A stretch of 64,000 nt of DNA from Dichetophora obliterata (lineage: Eukaryota; Arthropoda; Insecta; Diptera; Sciomyzidae), in assembly GCA_963920525.1 (NCBI GenBank), contig OY986440.1, positions 17,068,210 through 17,132,209 on the forward strand. Reading direction: 5' to 3'. The translations under genes were made by a program, and so were the position numbers. Below, one piece after another: positions 44,167 to 56,016 of this stretch; within the stretch, counting starts at the first letter, position 1; every line of letters begins with the position of its first letter. The notes beneath the pieces were generated by a model. That model worked only from the letters and a program-made list of their open reading frames with translations. It did no database searches and was not told where the DNA came from.

Positions 44167-44391
44167 TATGTATAAGCAGTGGTTTTCTGCATCATTGCTG
44201 TTCTTTTATAAATTCTAGCAACATAAACAAAACTTTAAGCAACTTATACATGTTGTGCTAGCAACACAAATCTATACAAGCGATTACTCGCTAGGTTATT
44301 TACTCGTCGGGTCTCTTGTCTTGTACGTGCAACTTTTTCATTCCGTACCGGAGCTTTCACATGCAATGTCTATAAGTATTTATAGTCTCTG

Positions 44392-44774
44392 ATGACAGTA
44401 ATGTTGTGTATATATGAAATAACAAGTATTCACAATTTCTTTTCTAAAACTTGTACTTTGGCGTAAGTCAAATTTTTTACAGTTGATAATATTTTTGTTT
44501 GTTTTAATTTTCAATTTAAATGATTTAAACGAATGCGCATTTACATGAAGGAAATTTAAGCAAATAAAATATTTTTCAGAGCAATGCGAAAGTACCCGGT
44601 TTTAAATATTTGTTTACTTTTTATTGCACATCACTAACATTAATTAAATTTTTAACCAAAAATTAATTTTCATAAATGTGAATATTCATAATGGATAACA
44701 ATAATTAGAAGGTATGGATAAATGTATATATATGGTATACAATTAATAATATTTGTGTTAATAGCAAAGTAAAT
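44392..44774. other. AT-rich spacer, nothing recognised
   Basis: Possible promoter region for the + strand gene fragment that follows, but no motif can be assigned. Confidence 0.4.
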
Positions 44775-45532
44775 CCGGACGAGTGTCAAAGTTTCAGCGA
44801 CGTCGGCTTTTAGAGCTAATGAAGCAGTATCGAAGGAGCACAGCGTTGTATGGGAAGCTGTGTCGACGGAGTTAAATGCTATGGGTGGATCTTTAAAAAG
44901 AGCTGACCAATGGAAGAAGGTAAGTGAGAAATTTTATAAAAGCTAACAAATATTAAATTCTGTATATTTGCAGAGTTGGATCGACTGGAAATCTTCCGTG
45001 AAGCAACAGTACGGCCGTCACCGAGCATTCCAAAACCAAACAGGTAATTTGACAACGTCGGAAGGGCCGAAACCAATCGAAGGTATGGACCAGGTAGTTC
45101 TTGACTTTTTCTCCAAGGACGTCGTCGATGGAGATGGACATACGGTCGAAGGCGGACTTGAGGTAACATTTAATTTAGGCTGATTTTTGGTTTTGCTTGC
45201 TCTATCTACATTATTTTTTATAACACAAACATTAGGCTGTGTGTGTCTCTGCTGTTTATGATGACAATATCATATACTTACATGATAACCAAGCGGAAGT
45301 GCTGGAGGATGATAAGGTCCCAGCAAATATTAACTTACCTAAAATTGCTACACCAGAAAGGCCAGCTATAGTCCGCGAACCTTCTTCACAAATTTGTTTG
45401 GAGGAAGTGAAAAAGGTCTGCGCTGAAAATCAAGCCCAAATCACTGCTGCTCTTAACAGAATTATCCTACTAATTGAGACTCACAATGACACACTGGCTC
45501 AGATGCTGATTTGCCTCCAAAACAAAAATTAA
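44775..45532 (+). pseudogene. Myb/SANT-like DNA-binding protein, decayed
   Basis: Three exons with GT-AG introns: about 44775-44919, 44974-45162 and 45236-45532. Exon 1 has KFQRRRLLELMKQY, then a frame change near 44835, then WEAVSTELNAMGG and QWKK. Exon 2 continues SWIDWKSSVKQQYGRHRA. Together these form the Myb/SANT-like fold found in zeste-like and Harbinger partner proteins. Exon 3 is acidic and ends in a helix (EVKKVCAENQAQITAALNR...LAQMLICLQNKN). Exon 2 and 3 are open. It resembles the family of the gene split between 29341 and 6413 but is a different member. No Harbinger transposase is adjacent; the nearest is at 51128. No start codon could be fixed. Confidence 0.6.
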
Positions 45533-46430
45533 AGGTAAATTCATTTCATTAAACTTTCACTTACTATCTTAGTTCATGTTCTAATTTTTTATTCCCTAGG
45601 TTTTACCACATTGCTACTGCTGTTGATGTTTTTGTAAACTATTTTTATAAGACTGATACAGTGCCTTAAAAATAAGTTCCTGGACCTAGTCCTTATTAAT
45701 ATTAATAATATGTTAAGTTAAGCCAATGAATTTAATGCTTAAACTACGCGAATGAATTTAACTGTTTTAAAAACAAAACTTTTTTTATATAAATAATATT
45801 CAATAATAATTTATGTATTATCTTTATATATAAAATTCTTCTGTACATGGCTTTGTCACTGAACTCCCCCTAAGCGTCTGGGCCAATTTTGATGAATCTT
45901 GTTGTGTGTGCGGCTGGGTCTCTAGATGGTTTAGGTCTGAAGTTTGAACCGGTAGGTGGCGTTGTTGTTGCTGTGGCAGTGTTAAAAGTGGTATTTGCGA
46001 GTATAACTCAGAAATATATTGAGAAATTGTCATGATTCTTTCACTACATCAATTCTTTTTATGCAAACAAAATTACAAAATTGTTAGCTGTATCACGTTA
46101 CACACTGGTTTATAACAATACAATTTTTTTGAGCTTGCCAAAATTTTTGTTAATGGATGAAGTTTATTAGTCGAACAGAGAATTCTTCTCTTCCTCGAAT
46201 TCGTAGTACCGTTAATCGAAAATAGTGTGAAATCTCGCGTGTGCAATAGAAAATATTTATGTGTGCACAATTACTTTTTTTGTGTTTTAACTGCTACAAC
46301 GTAAAAATCACGAAATTTTGTTTATTACCTTAGTAAGAAAAACCCCAAACATAACGGTAATAGATTTTTGGAACAAAATATGACCACATTCTAGAGTTAT
46401 TTTATTTTTTAATAAAAATGCCATTGTGGA

Positions 46431-47400
46431 ACCACTTTATCTGAAGAAGATCGTTGAAATATAAAAGACTTAAATGTAGCCGGTATAAAACTAGGTGCTA
46501 TAGCTGCTAGGACAAATCGTCACCGAAACACCATAACAAATTTTTTAAAAGACTCTGACAACTATGCTATAATGAAGCGTAGTGAAAGAAAATCCGTGAT
46601 TGACCAACGGCACAAAACACGAATTCGACGTCTTGCTGTGGAGAAAGGGATGAGTTGTGGTGAAATTGCTGCGCAATTGGATCTAAGGGTTACCAGAAGC
46701 AGAATCCAATAAATTTTGAATGAAAATTCCAGCGTCAATTATGAATCGCCATTTTCCTAACCCAGACTTCTACCATGACACATTGCGGCCAGTCTAGCAT
46801 ATGGCGAAAAATACAAATTTTGTGAGATAGAATTTGGGAATGTCATATTAAGTGATGAGAAAAGGTTAAACCTTGACGGGCCCGGCGGTTGGCAGAAATA
46901 CCAGCACAATTTGCGATATCCACGACAAATTAGGTATGCGCGTAACCATGAGCGGGGATCATTGATGATTTCAGCCGGTTTCAGATACTTTGAAAGTCTC
47001 CCCTGTATTTTATTTCGTGCAAATCGAATGCACAAATGTAAATTGAGTTATTAGATGATGTGTTTATTGAGTTCACATGCTATAAATACCAGGATAACTG
47101 GACTTTTCAGCAGGACAACGCACCAACAAATTCTTCCTGAGCCACAAATGACTTTCAATAAATCTGAAATATACCCGTACTGTAGTGACCTGCTGTTAAT
47201 CATGACTTGAATCCTATCGAAAACCTGTGGGGCATTCTTTCGGCCCAAGTTTATAAAAACGACCGCAAGTTCCAGTGGATGAGCATCTGAAAACAGTTCT
47301 TTAAGATGAATGGCAGAAAATCGATGGCACCATCCTCAGAAGGCTGATGTACTTCAAGCCTTTCACGCTTAACCAAGTCATATATAAGAAAGAAAGACAT
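46431..47400 (+). pseudogene. Dead Tc1-like transposase
   Basis: N-terminal helix-turn-helix remains (GIKLGAIAARTNRHRNTI, then RRLAVEKGMSCGEIAAQLDL) lead to a DDE core (FGNVILSDEKRLNLDGPGG) with the first Asp, and further down fragments of the second Asp (Q-D-N-A) and NPIENLWG-like region in changing frames. Several stops and frame changes. The length corresponds to a full-size Tc1 transposase. Terminal repeats were not found. Confidence 0.7.
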
Positions 47401-48376
47401 ATTCTTTTATAAAATCTATATATATTTCCATTTTATTCCATAAAATCAATAAAAATAGGTTTTGCACATATAAATATTTTCTATGAACTTTTTAAATACA
47501 TTAAAATTTTTTTAACAACAACAAGTTTTTTTAATTATACTATTCTAATTGAAATACTACTATTGAAATACTATTTCAATAAAAATATAATATAAAAACA
47601 AATGAAGTTATGTTTGCTTAGAATTGCATTTGAAGTGTTGCACATATAATTATTTTACTGAGATATTATATACCCTAAATGCTATTCACCCTCGGCGCAC
47701 AGTAATGCGATTGGTACAACTTAGACGGAAAATATTTTGTTGATTTTTTTTGTAGGTTTTGATGTTTAAGATATTGGAAAGTAAAAAAAAGTATTTCAGA
47801 AACTTTGGACAAGTGGGCGTGGCAGCTGCTATACGTAAAACACATTTTGCGCTATATTTTAAAAAAGAGATAAGCTACGATAACGAAATCAAACATAGAC
47901 GTCTAATATGTGATTTCCAAAAAGTATAAAAAAATACATACAAATATGTGATTGGACAAGTGGGCGTTACAGCTACCAAACAACTTTATGTGATCTTTAA
48001 ATTTCTTGCTAACTTTCGGTTTTATCCATTTCCGTCCGTCCGTGGATATACGGTCGTCACAATTACAGTTGCTATTTTTCGTAATGAAATTTAGTAAATA
48101 AGCTTTTATTTAAAAATAGAATCAAGTTCGAAACTGAGACGAAAAATTCTTTAAATTAAACAAAATTTTAGTAAATCACTTTAAATTTGGCAAATAAGCT
48201 TCAAGCTTAATTAAGTACTTTGAGTCTTAAAATGAATTAAATCGGATTGATACCACGCCTACCTCCCATATAAATTTACCGTTTCTACGCAAATATATCC
48301 TTAAATACCGTTTTATATCGCCAACATTTTAAAAGATACGTTATTAAATTTTTTTATTTCAAAAGAACATATCTTA

Positions 48377-48686
48377 GGGCCGCTTTCTCAATGTTCGGTT
48401 AAGCACTAATCAGAACTTTAACCAGCAGAACTTTAACCAGCAAAAAAGCTGTTTCTCAATGTTTGGTTAAGGCTTAGCTGTCAGTGAAGTGCTGATTAAG
48501 TTAACGACAAGTTGTTGTTTCGGTTAGCTGCTAATCGAAGGAACAGCTGACAAGATTACAAAATTACAATTAAACCGACGGTAGCGTAACCAGTACTTGG
48601 TGAAATCAAAATTATTTTTTAGCTATCATATGGTTAGCTAACTCCTGATTAAGAGCTTGACTAACCGGCCATTCAGAAAGCGGCCC
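48377..48686. mobile_element. MITE family M2, copy B
   Basis: Inverted ends GGGCCGCTTTCTCAATGTTC and (complement) GGGCCGCTTTCTGAATGGCC, flanked by TA inside a CTTA/TAAG palindrome. Carries an internal duplication near the left end (AGAACTTTAACCAGCA twice, 48411-48441). Related to 28757-29003. A hAT element is inserted at its right terminus. Confidence 0.7.
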
Positions 48687-48690
48687 TAAG

Positions 48691-50440
48691 CAGGCCCGTA
48701 GCTAGTATGGTGATAGGGCAGGCTTAGCCTGCCCTAAAATCCGTTGAGCCTGCCCTAGCCAAATTTCCGTATGCTTTTACAACTGCCCTCTTTTGTCAGT
48801 CATTGCCAATAACAGCTGGCAAAAAATTGTAAAGAAAGTTAATTTTTGGTGAAACTTTATAGAATGTTGTTATTTTAATTGTTTTCAAGATTTTTTGAGC
48901 GAGTTTTTTAGATAATTTATTATTTTAAGTGTTTTAAACTAAATATACACAAAAAAAAATTGCAGTTGGTGCAGTCGTTTTTCCAGGTTTTGTGTCTCCC
49001 AGTTTGCTGTTCTGATTAGGAAAAGCACTTGCAACTACTTGAGGATGAATGGGGAGGATTTTGAAATTATATTATGATTCAAGCGCCAGCTGACTGCATT
49101 TCGGATTTTTCAACTTTAAGCGGATGTACCAGGTCAGCAGTCTTCACTTATTCCTGTAATCTAAATACTTTGCTTTCATTCTCAAATAGTTATACATAAT
49201 TTCCCCAATCTACTAATAATAATTAGTCTAATTAGTCTAACTAAAACTACTAATTGGGAGCATAAAAATTTGGAAAGGCTGAAAGGAAAATAATGGATGT
49301 TGCAGACATAGCTTGCGATTGAATGAGGTACTTTTGCTCAAAAACAATTAAAATAACAAGGTTTTATATCACGCGAAACTCAGTAGTAGAACAATCACTT
49401 GGTGAGAGAAGTGAATGTTCTATTGAAATTAATCCGGCTTACTTTGATATCGTTGATAATATTATATTCATATTAAAAAAGCGTTTCACCAAAAATGATC
49501 GTATATTGTTGGCATTGTCATAAGCTCACGAAATGAAGCCGGCTAGTTTGAAAATATTATGTTCTGTAGGCTTAAAAATACCCTCTGATGCCGAGATGTC
49601 TGTCGCAAAGAAATATCTGGACAAAAAAGGGATGAGCATCAGAAAACATCACCAAATTGAATCAGTTTTGATACGTTGAATGAATTGTATCCAATGCGCG
49701 ATGCGTTTCCTGATACTTATAATTTGTTTTGTGCAATCGAAACATTCGGCAACAGTACGGCGGTATTGCGGCGGTATTCCGGCGGTACGGCGGAAGCATC
49801 ATTTTCCCGTGTAAACCAAATCAACAGAGTTCAAAGACTATCTTCGCAAATTTAATGAGAAACTAAGACGATTGCCTTTGTATTAAACAGCAGAGCTGTG
49901 ACTATAGTGGAAATCAATATAATACATTAGAAATTCGCTTTCAAACATTGAACTTATTTATGTTATATTTAAAGCATAGTACTTTGTTCAGTTTCATGTG
50001 AAATTCCACTCAAATCTCCATACAAAAAGTGACAGCTGCGAAACAAGTGTGGAAATTTTCGCAACATGTTCGTCAGAGTAGTACTCTGTTCCGCTGCGTG
50101 AAATTATCGCAACATGTTTCTGAGCAACAAACAATTTAATTGTACTGCCTATTTATTTTGAAGTGAAAAGAGAGATATCATATGAAATCTTCCAACTTAT
50201 TTTCTGAGTCTCTCTGAGAAACGTTGTCATAGAAATTCCTCGCAACAAACTTTAAGTCAGAAATTTCACGCGACAGAGAAATAGATGTTGCCAGCGAAGT
50301 TTCACGCAAGCGAACAGAGTACTAGGCTTTATATGTTAATATACTTAACTTTTTTTTACTAAAATATACATTTGAACAATAAACTCATAAAACACTGGAG
50401 GCTCAGCCTGCCCGGCTCTTATTTTCTGGCTACGGGCCTG
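48691..50440 (+). mobile_element. hAT derivative with perfect 8-bp duplication
   Basis: Ends CAGGCCCGTAGCTAG and CTGGCTACGGGCCTG are inverted repeats. GCCCTAAG flanks both sides (48683-48690, 50441-50448). Interior + strand pieces match a hAT transposase of the type with a zinc finger and long N-domain: NPAYFDIVDNIIFILKKRF, then YPMRDAFPDTYNLFCAIETF and EASFSRVNQI from the C-terminal dimerisation domain. Stops and a GGCGGTATT tandem at about 49758 break the frame. Dead as a source, but clearly a hAT insertion. Confidence 0.85.
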
Positions 50441-50708
50441 GCCCTAAGTAATAAAGTATGCCAATTTTTAACTTTAGATCAAAATTATAATAAGTATAAC
50501 TACAAAATTCATGAACAAAATTTTAAAAATACATATCGTTTTTAAGTCAACTTTCAAGAATTTTTGTATATTTTGTAAAAAGCTGAGGTAAATAAAAATT
50601 ATTCTTGAGGTCAGTAGATATTTTTTAAGAGTTTGAATTTTGATTTCGAATTAATTCCGTCTAGCATGCCCTTTCGCATCACTGTGCGGCGCCGGGTTTT
50701 CTTACTAG

Positions 50709-51127
50709 TATTAATATAAAATTTTTAATTAAATAAAAAACATTTTTCTAAGTTTATTAGATATATTTGTTTATTATATTGATGATGATTTTTTTTTTTT
50801 GCTTTAGGTTTAAACACTTTGCACTTGAAGCTTTTTAAAAGAAAAATAAGTATAAGAAAATATTGTGTTATGGTATTTAATTATTTACTTTGTTTTGTAA
50901 ACATTTTCGAAAATATAAAAAAACCAAATTTACAATACTTAAACATAGTATATCCATACTTTTCTTAGACAAATAAGTATCTTAAAAACTATACATCTTA
51001 AAGACAAGAGGGTGGCTGTTTTAGAAAGAACAAAAAATTCATAATGAATATTCTAAAAATGGCGTTTACTATGTTTTGTGCTTACACGGGAGAATTGTTA
51101 AATTTTTTTTTTTTACTTTTTGAATGA
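50709..51127. other. AT-rich, probable 3' flank of Harbinger copy 2
   Basis: No coding or repeat feature recognised. Confidence 0.4.
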
Positions 51128-51930
51128 TTAATAGTTGGCTTCATTTTGAAAATAATTGCGGGTAATTGATTCTCTAAGAGATCTCCCTTCAATCAAAATA
51201 GAGTTTAAGGTAATTGCGTCCTCTACATTTACAGAGGGAAAATTTTGTGCAATGCTTATTTCCGGAATTGGCGAATTATGCTTTCTCCAAATATTATGCA
51301 ATGTGCAACAGGCATTAATGATAGAACCAGCAAAAATTGGTTCCGCGATCACCCGACAGACATCTAAAAACTTTTTTTAAAACGCCATTAAGTCTCTCAA
51401 CACAGTTTCTGGCTTGAATGTGTGCATTATTAAATTTTTCTTGGCTTGCACTCTCAGTATTCCTATACGGTGTCATGAGCCATGGTTGTAAAGGGTATTC
51501 CGAGTCACCAATCAGCCAACCCTCAGACATCCATGATATAATTATTTGACAAGGTAGTAGCGTAGACTGGCTTTTTTCTCACGAGCGGCGATGGGTAGTT
51601 GTCAAAATTAGCTGTTCATGCAATTAATCAAAGAAATGTGAAAAAAACAGTAACGAGTTAAACATAGCTAGTCAATCGCAGCAAACTAAAAACATTCCAA
51701 TAAACTTCGCGAACAAATTTAATGAATCAAAGAAAAGTTAAAAATAAACACATAGCTAGTCAACAGCAGCGAACTACAATTCCTTTAGCTGTTTTTGACA
51801 ACTACCAATCGCAAAAAAAAACTATCACGGCTACCTAGTAAATAATTATACCATGAGACATACCGTTCTCGACCTTTCAATTGCTGCTTTCCCAAATAAA
51901 AGCGTCATGAGTACCAGAGAACTGCAATGA
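51128..51930 (-). pseudogene. Second PIF/Harbinger transposase, interrupted by a MITE
   Basis: Minus strand: the second catalytic Asp region (SGTHDAFIWESS, at about 51905) lies right of the MITE. Left of it follow GWLIGDSEYPLQPWLMTPY, the Glu motif ARNCVERLNGVLKK and the C-terminal SIINACCTLHNIWRKH, ending at 51128. The N-terminal half, including the first Asp, is missing. One stop lies near 51890 and a frame change near 51350. Removing the MITE and one duplication makes the frame continuous across the insertion point. Distinct in sequence from the copy at 4592. Confidence 0.8.
51546..51841. mobile_element. MITE family M1, copy B
   Basis: Starts TTGACAAGGTAG and ends CTACCTAGTAA, flanked by an 8-bp ATAATTAT (51538-51545, 51842-51849). 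Full-length similarity to 1892-2184. Inserted in the nuclease domain of a Harbinger transposase. Confidence 0.85.
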
Positions 51931-51955
51931 GTATCCAAAAGAATTCGGATACTCA
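51928..51955. repeat. 9-bp perfect hairpin
   Basis: TGAGTATCC and its inverse GGATACTCA around a 10-base loop, in a stretch (to about 52190) of GAGTAC/ATACTC motifs that may be a further MITE. Confidence 0.4.
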
Positions 51956-53199
51956 AATCATACCCGAGTGTCGTGCTGTTCTCAACTCTATCCATACATA
52001 ATAATATGTGTAAAATACTTATAGGCATTCGGCTCATTAGCATTTTTTCGGGTATAAGTACATTCTCATATCCGAGAGCGGCGTGATCTGATCCACTTCG
52101 AGCCGTTTTCAATGAGTGCGATGTATAAAGTTTAATACAAAGGCGCTCGATCCGAATGTATTTTGAGTGTACTCTGAGTACTGCTCCTTCTCTGCCAACG
52201 TCTCTTAGAGTTAATTAGTTTTTTTGCATATGCACTTTTCGTAAGTACTTGTCTGCAGGCCATGTGAGCTCACATTTTTTGTTTGCTTTTTCTCGAAAAC
52301 TTGTTCTTGGTATTTTATTGTTGCATTCTATGGAGAAAAAAACAATAACAACGCTTGTGATTTCGGTTTTTAGACATAAGCAAAATCAAAAGGCCGGCGC
52401 ACAGTGGTTAAAGGTTGGAAATAAATACCAAAATTGATAATCTCTTTTTGTGATTTTTTTTTCCTTTGCGTTGTTTAAGAATATTCTAACTAGCATGATT
52501 CCAAAATATTTATCAGAAATATATATAGGTTTTCTGTGTAGACGCCTTTAAATACAATTGATGTTTTTACATTGTTGAAAAAATTTCGTAAAATATTGAT
52601 ATTTCTTAAGAGTTATTACAAAAAATTAAGAAAACGTATTGCACTCTGGTTTTTTTTTTAAGTACAAAAAGCATTATTGAAAAAGTTTTTTGCATACTTA
52701 TTTGCATAATTTTGCATAATCTTGCATTAAAATTTTTTTATATTTGCAATATATTTCTTATGCACAGTTGATATGACAAAAAAACGTAAATTTATTTTTA
52801 GCAGAATAAAACATAATGATATTCGGATGTCGACGGTATTTTAAATAAAGAAATGCTTTTATTGGACTTTAAGTTGAGCGATTAAAAAAAACTGACACAA
52901 TTTTTTGCGTCCTTGAACAGCATTTGGTAAAACTAAATGCGTTTCGAAGAAAATATAGTTTTGTTTAGTCTCAAGAATTATTACTACAGTCATTTTCTTT
53001 AGTTTGCTTTTAAGTGCGGCATATTAATATATAGGTATATTTTTTAAGTGTTCTATAGTGTGTTTCTCAGTCTATTAATTTTCTATGTTAATATATAGTT
53101 TATATTTTTTAAAAATTAAAATTAAATTGAATTAGTAAAACAGTAACGTGATATGCATAAATTTCAATTAATTCACAGTATCTTATTATTTATTTTGCT
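51956..53199. other. AT-rich DNA, no gene recognised
   Basis: Short frames without motifs; possible decayed MITE at the left (51930-52190). Nothing further supported. Confidence 0.4.
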
Positions 53200-54280
53200 A
53201 TTATTTCTTTATTTATTTAAAGAAAAGGTTCTCAAATAAGACAGAGTCTTTTAAATGCAGTAAGAATATAGATACATAACAAAATAACAAATGATAAACA
53301 ACAAAAAAAATAATTAAAAATTTAACTTAATACAATTAATATCATTTAACTAAAAGATCTAATCAAAATAATAATTAATTCAAAATTAATTCAAACAAAA
53401 ATCGAAAAATCGACAAAATCAAGAATAACAACAAATAAAAATTAAGTAATTTTAATTAAAGTAAGGTTTTTTAAATACAATTGCATAGAATTAGTGAAAG
53501 AGAGATACTTAAGAGAAATGTTGGAAAATTACATGCTTAAAGCTGCGTTTAGTTGTTATACATTTTATACTTAAAGGCAGTGAATTCCACAATCTGATGG
53601 CGTTCACGTAAAAGAGTCTGTTAGACTTTAAAAAATTATAAGTAGGGATTAAAAGATTCAGATTTCTAGTTGACCTACAAAATTGTAGCTTTTCAAATAA
53701 GTAATCAGGAGTGCGAGTGCAGATCAGGTTGTGTAAAAAGATTCAGTTTGTAGTATCCAAATAGTTGAAGATGTTGCAACCGAGTACTTTGTTACTCAAG
53801 TGACTAATGCGGTCAAACTTTCTAAGACCAAAAATGTATCTTACAGCATTATTAAACACTATATCTGAGTAGGAGATAATTGGCACAATCAGCTGAATAA
53901 CTTATTTTTTTCTAGTCTCTACAGGCACAAATGATGCAGTCCACCTAAGGTTTCGCAGTACATAATAAACCTTGCTAACAACGGAATTTACATGATCTTC
54001 GCACGAGAGGGAAGAGTTAATATAAAAACCGAGATTTTTAACCTTATCAACAAATTTGAGCTCGATACCATCTAAGAAAATTCCCGGTATATTAAGGAAG
54101 GAGTAACTAGATTTAAAAACCGACAAAACAAATGATTTAAGTGGATTAAGGATAAGGTTGTTAGCATTAGCCCAATTTCTTATTTTGCACAAATCTTCGT
54201 TTACTTTCATACATAAATCATCAACGTGACCAATAGGTCTGGACAGGTACAACTGAAGATCATCAGCATATGCATGCATA
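53200..54280 (-). pseudogene. LINE 3' half: reverse transcriptase end and 3' UTR
   Basis: The minus strand encodes the catalytic AYADDLQLYLS box of a non-LTR reverse transcriptase, followed by the palm and thumb (GFYINSSLSCEDHV...VYYVLRNLRW). The coding part ends near 53900. The 3' region runs to a TTTATT-rich end near 53200, which on the minus strand would be a simple A-rich tail. It continues the LINE at 56017-57605; the hAT at 54282-56016 sits between the GVPQ and YADD motifs. Confidence 0.75.
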
Positions 54281-54281
54281 T

Positions 54282-56016
54282 GCTAATTTCATCTGGGGGG
54301 GCAGTATAAATGGGGGGGCAGTACAAATGGTGGTGCAAAAAAAATTTTACCAAAATTTCTTCAAAGAAACATGAATGTGAATAAACAAATTTTTTATTTT
54401 AGTTTAAAATAAAAAAAAATATAAAAATATTAAAATTTCATTATTTTTAAAAGTTCTTCCAATTTCAATATTAGAGATCATTCTTTAAAGGATCTTTCAT
54501 TTGGTAATATGAAAATATAAGAAATAATGGTTGCTTTTATAAAGCAAGACTAGGTATATCTTTACATGGTTTAAATGCAATAAGGTACAAAAAGTTATAT
54601 CAATTTAAATTATTCCAAAATATTTCTTTCTGTCCTTGCGAGAAACAAACTCTTTCACCACCTCCATCGAATTCAATTCTTCGGTTTTATCTTTGTGAAT
54701 GTGTATAAGTGCCGCATGAGTGAGTCGTTTCTGTGTCATAGTTGCTCGAAGGTACGTTTTAAGTCGTCTTAGTGCACTAAAAGAACGCTCAGATGAAGCT
54801 GCTGATGCAGGCACAGTCAAAAGCACAGCAATAAGTTTTTCAACTTCATTTAATAGTTTTTTTACAGTAACCGAATTTTTCGCAAATTGGGATACAATGC
54901 CACTACAATTTCAAGGTGTTTGGCCAGGCAATTGCTTCAGCAATTTCATCTGCAAAAAAGTCATCTGCATAAAGATCAAGTTTTGTTTTTAGATTTTGTT
55001 CAGAAGGCACTTTTCCGTTGAAGGCTTCGATTACAATATTTTCCAACGATTCCAGAGTGTAAATGTACAATAAGATTTACAAAGTGCCAGTTTGCACTAG
55101 CTTCACTCAACCGACTCACCGAATGTTAAATCAAAGTGAGTCGGTTGAGTGAACCTGGTGTAAACTTGCAAAAATAAAAAAACAAGTAAAATATCAACCT
55201 GTTTGATCGAATCTAGCCGTTATCTCATTTGAGAGAAGATCTAAAATTTCTTCGAAATAATCTTTTCGCAGCCGATCATATAATGGCAACTGTACTGAAG
55301 GAACCGGATTTGATGTTTCTTCAAAGCGTCGAGGTGGATTTTCATCAGCTAATTCACAGTAGGGGCTTTCGCATGGTCCAAAACATTGGACCAACATGGC
55401 AGATTGTACAACATGTAGTACCATGCGTAAGCTAAAACAATAGTCGAAATTTTTGGTTTTTTTCTGCCGATTGTACAATATTGTACAACTATGTAAAATT
55501 ACTGCTCAATTGTTAGGGCATCTAAAAGTTGCTTAGCTATTAGCCGGATGTGTTCTGCTTGAGAGCTTGCAATTAATGATGTTGCTTTATAAGTTGGATC
55601 GTTCGAACGCTCAATCAAATAGTCCCATTAGTTTTCCATCTAACTTATCGTACAACATGTCGTCCAATATGGAAAGCCCCTAAGAGCATGTCAAATTTTT
55701 TCTTACCAGAGTTGCAAAATTAACAAGCATTAAGCTACATACTTAAGGGTGCTTTTAAACTGAAGTGGTGGGTTTGCAGTAGAAACTCTACATTTTGTTC
55801 TATCTTTTTGCAAACACAGAGAAAGAAAATGGTTATCCGCAAGCATGCTTATGAAGAAGAGAGAAAGAAGAGGAAAATATATAATACAAAAATATTATCG
55901 TTGTAAAAAAAACTGATATTTTGAATAACTTTTGAAGTTTTCCTTTTAAATTGTTTATCTAGCTAAAAAAGTGGGGGGCAACTGCCCCTCTTTTCCCCCC
56001 GCTTCCGACACCAATG
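54282..56016 (-). mobile_element. Decayed hAT element inside the LINE
   Basis: The right terminus (complement CATTGGTGTCGGAAGCGGGG) and both subterminal regions match the MITE at 40140-40404; the outer part of the left terminus is lost. The minus strand encodes the hAT C-terminus (ASSERSFSALRRLKTYLRAT, 54605-54826) and an upstream piece (YFEEILDLLSNEITARF, about 55200). These are typical of hAT transposases with a zinc-finger N-terminus. Many stops lie between. This copy shows which superfamily mobilised the MITE. Confidence 0.8.
55102..55153. repeat. Perfect 18-bp hairpin
   Basis: TTCACTCAACCGACTCAC and its exact inverse at 55136-55153 around a 16-base loop, inside the hAT copy. Perfect pairing stands out against decayed surroundings. 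Confidence 0.8.

Larger units (their letters stand above)
40092..44391. mobile_element. 4.3-kb foldback element with long inverted arms
   Basis: The left arm (40092 to about 41226) and right arm (about 43178-44391) are inverted copies, starting CAGAGACTATAAATACTTAT and ending in its complement. Shared blocks include GTGCTAGCAACACAAATC, CAGGCTGCTCTACTCAG and ATCGTCAGATATAAATC. The arms are about 0.87 and 0.96 kb once their private insertions (hAT MITE on the left, TA-MITE on the right) are removed, and differ by point changes and one indel near 43395-43520. No transposase is seen, and no 8-bp duplication matches at the ends, so the superfamily is open. Confidence 0.75.
45821..50708 (+). mobile_element. 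Probable Helitron with nested elements
   Basis: The left end TCTTTATATATAAAATTC follows A (45820). The right end GCGCCGGGTTTTCTTACTAG precedes T (50709). These fit Helitron ends TC...CTAG at A^T and resemble elements A and B. The interior includes GTGGGCGTGGCAGC-type repeats (47816-47980). A Tc1-like copy, an M2 MITE and a hAT derivative lie inside. That both ends belong to one element is inferred from orientation. Confidence 0.5.

Noticed and set aside
52021..52112. Upstream continuation of the second Harbinger transposase
   Set aside because: Translation beyond about 51930 on the minus strand shows no Harbinger motifs in any frame; the sequence looks like another small repeat.
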